DNA from: JAFAGX01 sp035623255 | GTDB lineage: Bacteria; Acidobacteriota; Terriglobia; Terriglobales; Acidobacteriaceae | Direction: 5' to 3' | NCBI GenBank assembly: GCA_035623255.1 | Contig: DASPTU010000063.1 | Location: 1-35,261 of the forward strand | DNA length: 35,261 nucleotides | Part shown: in pieces, positions 32,341 through 35,261 of the stretch | How positions within the stretch are numbered: position 1 is the stretch's first letter | Layout of the letters: every line of letters begins with the position of its first letter | Notes under the pieces: generated by a model | Database searches by the model: none | The model's input: the letters and a program-made list of their open reading frames with translations, nothing else | Told to the model about the DNA's origin: nothing | Position numbers and translations under genes: made by a program

Positions 32341-33042
32341 TTAACTGATGGTCTCTCCCGGATTCATCTCCCGCACTTCTACACCAGGGGCCAGTTTCTT
32401 CAACTGTTCGGGTCGTCCGGTCAGCACCGGAAACGTCGCAAAGTGCATCGGGATCACAGTCTTGGGCTGCAGCAGCTTCACCGCGTACGCGGCCTCCCGC
32501 GGGCTCATCGTATAGTGATCGCCAATCGGCAGCATCGCGATGTCCGGTGCGTACAGTTCGCGAATGATTGCCATGTCCCCAAAAACATTGGTATCGCCGG
32601 CGTGATAGATCTTGACTCCGTTGGAAAACTCAACGACGTAGCCGCACGCCTCACCGCCGTACACGATCTGATCTCCGTCCTGGATGCCACAAGAATGGTC
32701 GGCATGGACCATCGTGACTTTAATATCATCCACAGTCTGCGTTCCACCTTTATTCATCTCGGCGGTCTGCTTGACTCCCTTTTTCCGCAGCCAGCCACAT
32801 AATTCCGGAATGCCAACCACCTTGGGATTGTGCTTCTTGGCGATCTCCACCGCATCTCCAATGTGGTCAAGATGTCCATGCGTGCAGAGCATCGTGTCAA
32901 CTTTATTTACAATCTTGTCTTTCTCGGGGCATGCGGGATTGCCCATCACCCAGGGATCAATCAGGATGGTTTTCCCGCCCGGAGTCTCAACTCGAAATGT
33001 CGCATGACCCAACCACGTAAGTTTAATTCCTTTCAGATTCAT
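32341..33042 (-). CDS. UPF0173-family metal-dependent hydrolase (beta-lactamase fold)
   Basis: A 233-aa metallo-beta-lactamase-fold protein with the motif THGHLDH (H55, H57, D59, H60), an upstream WLGHATFRVE start, HADHS, AGDTNVFGDM and the C-terminal PMHFATFP. These marks are those of the UPF0173/UlaG-like group. Its physiological substrate is not known; lactonase or phosphodiesterase activity is possible. ATG 33042 has AGGAG 8 nt upstream. The gene probably forms an operon with the O-methyltransferase and is divergent from hpt. Confidence 0.9.
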   Translation of the reverse strand: MNLKGIKLTWLGHATFRVETPGGKTILIDPWVMGNPACPEKDKIVNKVDTMLCTHGHLDHIGDAVEIAKKHNPKVVGIPELCGWLRKKGVKQTAEMNKGGTQTVDDIKVTMVHADHSCGIQDGDQIVYGGEACGYVVEFSNGVKIYHAGDTNVFGDMAIIRELYAPDIAMLPIGDHYTMSPREAAYAVKLLQPKTVIPMHFATFPVLTGRPEQLKKLAPGVEVREMNPGETIS

Positions 33043-33063
33043 TGCACTGGCTCCTACCTTTAG

Positions 33064-33142
33064 CCGGTTAGCAATTAGCGCCTGGTCTGCCGCGAGACTG
33101 TAATTGTCCTCGGCTGATCAAATGCTGAATGCTGAAAGCCGA
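33064..33142. repeat. Repeat-bearing divergent promoter region of hpt
   Basis: The region holds GCAATTAGC (33071-33079), a tandem direct repeat ATGCTGA-ATGCTGA (33122-33135), and an inverted repeat TCGGCT (33110-33115) / AGCCGA (33137-33142) that encloses the tandem repeat. Strings of this type recur between genes in acidobacterial and planctomycete genomes as I remember them. Confidence 0.4.
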
Positions 33143-33152
33143 TCGCTTAGTT

Positions 33153-33158
33153 TAATAT
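33153..33158 (+). promoter_or_regulatory. Candidate -10 box (TAATAT) for hpt
   Basis: TAATAT ends 8 nt before GTG 33167, suggesting a leaderless transcript starting at or very near the GTG. No clear -35 box. Confidence 0.45.
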
Positions 33159-33166
33159 GGTTCGCC

Positions 33167-33721
33167 GTGAACCAACTCAAAATCCTGATTCCCCACGAAA
33201 CGATCGCCGAGCGCGTTGCCGCAATAGGCGCTCAAATTACGCGCGACTTCGCAGGACAATCGATTATTTTTGTCGGTGTGCTCAAGGGCGCTGCCATTTT
33301 CCTCAGCGATCTGGCGCGAAACGTTCAGCTGGATTCCACGTTCGACTTCATCGGTGTCTCCAGCTACGGCAACCGCCCCAGCCCCGATCAGGAACTTAAA
33401 AGCGGATGGAACTCAACCGGGGAAGTCCGCCTCACAAAAGATGTCGATCAATCGATGAAAGACCGCAATGTCATTCTCGTCGAAGATATCCTCGACACCG
33501 GCCTGACACTCTCGTACCTGAAGAAAATTCTGCTGGCGCATCAGCCCAAAACGCTGCGCATTGCCGCCCTGCTCGATAAACCTTCGCGAAGAAAACAGCC
33601 GATTAAAGCCGATTATGTCGGATTCGAGATCCCGGATGAATTCGTCGTAGGATACGGCCTCGACTACGCCGAGAAGTACCGGAATCTGCCAGATATTTGT
33701 GTCGTGCCCAGGGGAGCTTAG
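33167..33721 (+). CDS. hpt: Hypoxanthine phosphoribosyltransferase
   Basis: A purine-salvage enzyme that converts hypoxanthine (or guanine) and PRPP to IMP (or GMP). The PRPP motif VILVEDILDTGLT (E106, D107, D110, T111) is complete. GVLKGAAIFLSDLAR forms the early loop, and FVVGYGLDYAEKYRNLPDI is the purine-binding end typical of bacterial HPRT. The frame is open from 33104, but GTG 33167 (MNQLKILIPHETIAERV) gives the normal N-terminus and a 184-aa product. No Shine-Dalgarno is seen. The stop overlaps that of the convergent HD gene (shared TTAG at 33718-33721). Confidence 0.93.
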   Translation: MNQLKILIPHETIAERVAAIGAQITRDFAGQSIIFVGVLKGAAIFLSDLARNVQLDSTFDFIGVSSYGNRPSPDQELKSGWNSTGEVRLTKDVDQSMKDRNVILVEDILDTGLTLSYLKKILLAHQPKTLRIAALLDKPSRRKQPIKADYVGFEIPDEFVVGYGLDYAEKYRNLPDICVVPRGA

Positions 33722-34323
33722 GACTCCGTTGCCGCCTGCTCGTTGAATGATAGCCGAGCGAGGCTGCCATCCAGCCCCAACTGTTTCGCAATTCCTTTCA
33801 TCGCCTCGATGCAGAATGCGATGTGCTCTTCCAGATCAACGCCCAACTCAGCCGCTCCGTTCACCATGTCGTCCCGGTTCACACTCCGGGCAAAGGCTTT
33901 GTCCTTCATCTTTCTTCGAACCGACTTGGCATCCACTTCCGCCAAAGACTTGCCCGGCTTCACCAATGCGACGGCGGTAATAAATCCCGCCAGCTCATCG
34001 CAGGCGAACAGCGTTTTCTCCATTGCAGTATCGCGACTGATTCCGGTGTATTCTGCGTGCGACATAATGGCGCGACGAATTTCCTCGGGCCAGCCCCGCT
34101 CTTTCAGAATCTCGTTGCCCTTGTAAGGATGGTCCTCAAGGCTGGGATACTTCTCATAATCGAAGTCGTGCAGTAGTGCGACCACGCCCCATAATTCTTC
34201 GTTGTCACCAAATTTTCTGGCGTAAGCCCTCAGACACGCCTCGACCGCCAAGGCATGCTTGCGCAAACTCTCCGATTGCGTGAACTCAGTTAGTAAACAC
34301 CATGCCGATTCGCGATCATTCAT
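33718..34323 (-). CDS. HD-domain hydrolase
   Basis: A 201-aa metal-dependent phosphohydrolase of the HD superfamily. The pattern H…HD…H…H…D is present: H23 (RKHALAVEAC), H52-D53 (LLHDFDYEKYP), H65 (DHPYKG), H89 (SHAEYT) and D109 (ACDELAGF). Such proteins hydrolyse nucleotides or related phosphates; this one cannot be assigned further. ATG 34323 follows an A-rich leader (AAGTAAGAAAAT) with a weak GGAG further upstream. It is divergent from the XRE regulator and converges with hpt, overlapping by 4 nt. Confidence 0.85.
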   Translation of the reverse strand: MNDRESAWCLLTEFTQSESLRKHALAVEACLRAYARKFGDNEELWGVVALLHDFDYEKYPSLEDHPYKGNEILKERGWPEEIRRAIMSHAEYTGISRDTAMEKTLFACDELAGFITAVALVKPGKSLAEVDAKSVRRKMKDKAFARSVNRDDMVNGAAELGVDLEEHIAFCIEAMKGIAKQLGLDGSLARLSFNEQAATES

Positions 34324-34521
34324 ATTTTCTTACTTGTTTTCTCCGGTTTTTCGCTGGCTAACTTTGCTTTTTCTGGATTGTTCTTGCCGTTTCCTTCCAG
34401 ATTTTACTTGACTTCCACAGCCTTTCTCCCGCAGATTACGCACCAAGGTTTGAAACCAAGTGCCTAGTTGGGTTCGGGTTCTGGTTTCAGGGAAGCCCGC
34501 TCTGGCTCCTCCCAACACCTA

Positions 34522-35058
34522 ATGGCTACTACGCTTGCCCCGGTTGATTCCAGGGAAGTCGTTCGTTGTGATCACTGTCTGCTGGTTCAATTCCGAACAA
34601 CCAACGACCTTTGTCGGCGCTGTCGTGCGCCACTAGACGAGGAAGAGCCTGAGGTGGTTTCAGCACCTCCTCCTCCGCAAATGATGCCCATTAGCAACGG
34701 GCGCGGGCATCTGAACCTGGCCGCGTCGATTCGCTCCATGCGGCTGCGCAACGGATTGAGCCAGCGGCAATTGGCGGCTCGCATGTCGGTCCCGAGGACA
34801 TATGTGTCCAAGATCGAAAACGAGAAGGCCACACCCACGCTCTCGTCCTTGGAGCGGTTGGCCAAAGCGTTGGAGGTGACTGTGCCTGATCTTTTGAGCG
34901 GCAGCGAACGCAACCGCCAGGAGGAAATCCGCGAGCTGATGCAGGATCAGTTTGTTGCCGAGATCCTGCCCTTTGTTTCGCAACTGAACGGCATGCAGAT
35001 GTCCAGCATCCTCACTCAGGTCAGGGACCTGACGATGCGGCCGAGGCGAAGCGCTTAA
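34522..35058 (+). CDS. Zinc-ribbon / XRE-family transcriptional regulator
   Basis: A 178-aa DNA-binding protein. An N-terminal zinc-ribbon-like segment has CDHC and CRRC at about 17-20 and 31-34. An acidic, Pro-rich linker leads to a Cro/C1-type helix-turn-helix: IRSMRLRNGLSQRQLAARMSV, then PRTYVSKIENEKATPTLSSL and ERLAKALEV. A C-terminal helical tail of about 50 residues follows (RQEEIRELMQDQFVAEILPF). ATG 34522 (MATTLAPVD…) is taken over 34468; no good Shine-Dalgarno is seen. The upstream 200 nt shared with the HD gene are pyrimidine-rich, and TTGACT at 34408-34413 is a possible -35 without a good -10. Target genes are unknown; autoregulation is common in this family. Confidence 0.85.
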   Translation: MATTLAPVDSREVVRCDHCLLVQFRTTNDLCRRCRAPLDEEEPEVVSAPPPPQMMPISNGRGHLNLAASIRSMRLRNGLSQRQLAARMSVPRTYVSKIENEKATPTLSSLERLAKALEVTVPDLLSGSERNRQEEIRELMQDQFVAEILPFVSQLNGMQMSSILTQVRDLTMRPRRSA

Positions 35059-35073
35059 GCATCTTCAGTTGTC

Positions 35074-35107
35074 ATCCTGAGGTCGCTGCCTTTTGCGACC
35101 GAAGGAT
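35074..35107. repeat. TCATCCTGAG-type intergenic hairpin repeat
   Basis: ATCCT (35074-35078), a GA step, then GGTCGC (35081-35086), face GCGACC (35095-35100), a GA step and AGGAT (35103-35107). This forms an 11-bp stem with a tandem GA/GA mismatch and an 8-nt loop. Together with the flanking GTCATCCTGAG…GAAGGATCT it resembles a mobile-looking intergenic repeat that I associate with Acidobacteria. Confidence 0.55.
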
Positions 35108-35120
35108 CTGAGCGAGTCCG

Positions 35121-35160
35121 CGCGCGTTTCAGCGCGATAGCGCTGAAACAATAGTGCGCG
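35121..35160. repeat. Perfect 10-bp hairpin with extended stem
   Basis: GTTTCAGCGC (35126-35135) and GCGCTGAAAC (35140-35149) are exact complements around the loop GATA. An outer CGCGC (35121-35125) can pair with GCGCG (35156-35160) across a 6-nt bulge. There is no T-run, so it is not a terminator by itself. Confidence 0.6.
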
Positions 35161-35198
35161 AAACGAGCATCCTTTTATCCGGGCAGCCAGCCAACTAG

Positions 35199-35226
35199 AC
35201 CGGGACCGCGAGGTTCCGGTTTTTTT
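35199..35226 (+). terminator. Rho-independent terminator
   Basis: A 9-bp stem ACCGGGACC (35199-35207) / GGTTCCGGT (35212-35220), with one G-T wobble, is closed by a GCGA tetraloop of the GNRA type and followed by a run of seven T (35220-35226). It lies 140 nt after the XRE regulator stop, beyond the two hairpin repeats. Confidence 0.85.
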
Positions 35227-35261
35227 ACGTCTCCAGCTTGAACCGTGTCTCCGCAAGATAG

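Noticed and set aside
35065..35256. Minus-strand 63-codon frame at the window end
   Set aside because: It runs through the hairpin repeats and the terminator; the Arg-rich product is a repeat artefact.
1..35261. CRISPR arrays, insertion sequences, tRNA or rRNA genes, phage genes
   Set aside because: I saw no regularly spaced repeats, transposase or integrase motifs, cloverleaf-like segments or rRNA-like sequence on either strand.

Overview
The window reads as a chromosomal stretch from a Gram-negative, moderately GC-rich bacterium, most likely an acidobacterium of the Terriglobia/Koribacter type. This rests on gene content: an ASPIC/UnbV-FG-GAP protein, TamA/TamB (an outer membrane is present), BshB1 of bacillithiol synthesis, a fused homocysteine methyltransferase/MTHFR, and several secreted proteins of unknown function. 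It also rests on intergenic repeat types that I recall from such genomes. I could not run any search. I see no rRNA, tRNA, CRISPR array, transposase or phage gene.

Layout. From 1 to 5.9 kb on the plus strand lie the 3' part of a TPR/FG-GAP/UnbV gene (cut by the window edge), an APC permease, nrdR and an NAD-type isocitrate dehydrogenase. From 18.1 kb down to 5.9 kb, all on the minus strand, is a 12-kb run: fur, two tandem zinc-ribbon/DUF4870 membrane proteins, a strong hairpin, a DHH phosphoesterase, fetA-fetB, a DUF2127 protein, a 42-aa membrane microprotein, then tamA (seven apparent POTRA domains) and tamB. From 18.2 to 22.0 kb a penicillin-acylase-family enzyme converges on a secreted beta-propeller-like protein.

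From 22.2 to 29.8 kb on the plus strand come the methyltransferase/MTHFR fusion, xseB, a degenerate stand-alone receiver domain and ispA. These are followed by a well-formed fluoride riboswitch driving the fluoride channel fluC/crcB. Directly behind fluC is a tightly overlapping three-gene cassette (dynamin-like GTPase, P-loop ATPase, small helical protein), and then a DUF190 gene. DUF190 is normally the direct neighbour of crcB, so the cassette appears to sit inside a fluoride-response locus. This is the most interesting candidate for an undescribed system here.

From 29.8 to 35.3 kb are a secreted unknown, bshB1 with a perfect dyad over its start codon, an O-methyltransferase, a UPF0173 metal hydrolase, hpt, an HD-domain protein, a zinc-ribbon/XRE regulator, and an intergenic region with strong hairpins ending in a rho-independent terminator.

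A recurring trait is that many starts lack a Shine-Dalgarno sequence and have a -10-like hexamer only 7-12 nt upstream, which suggests frequent leaderless transcripts.
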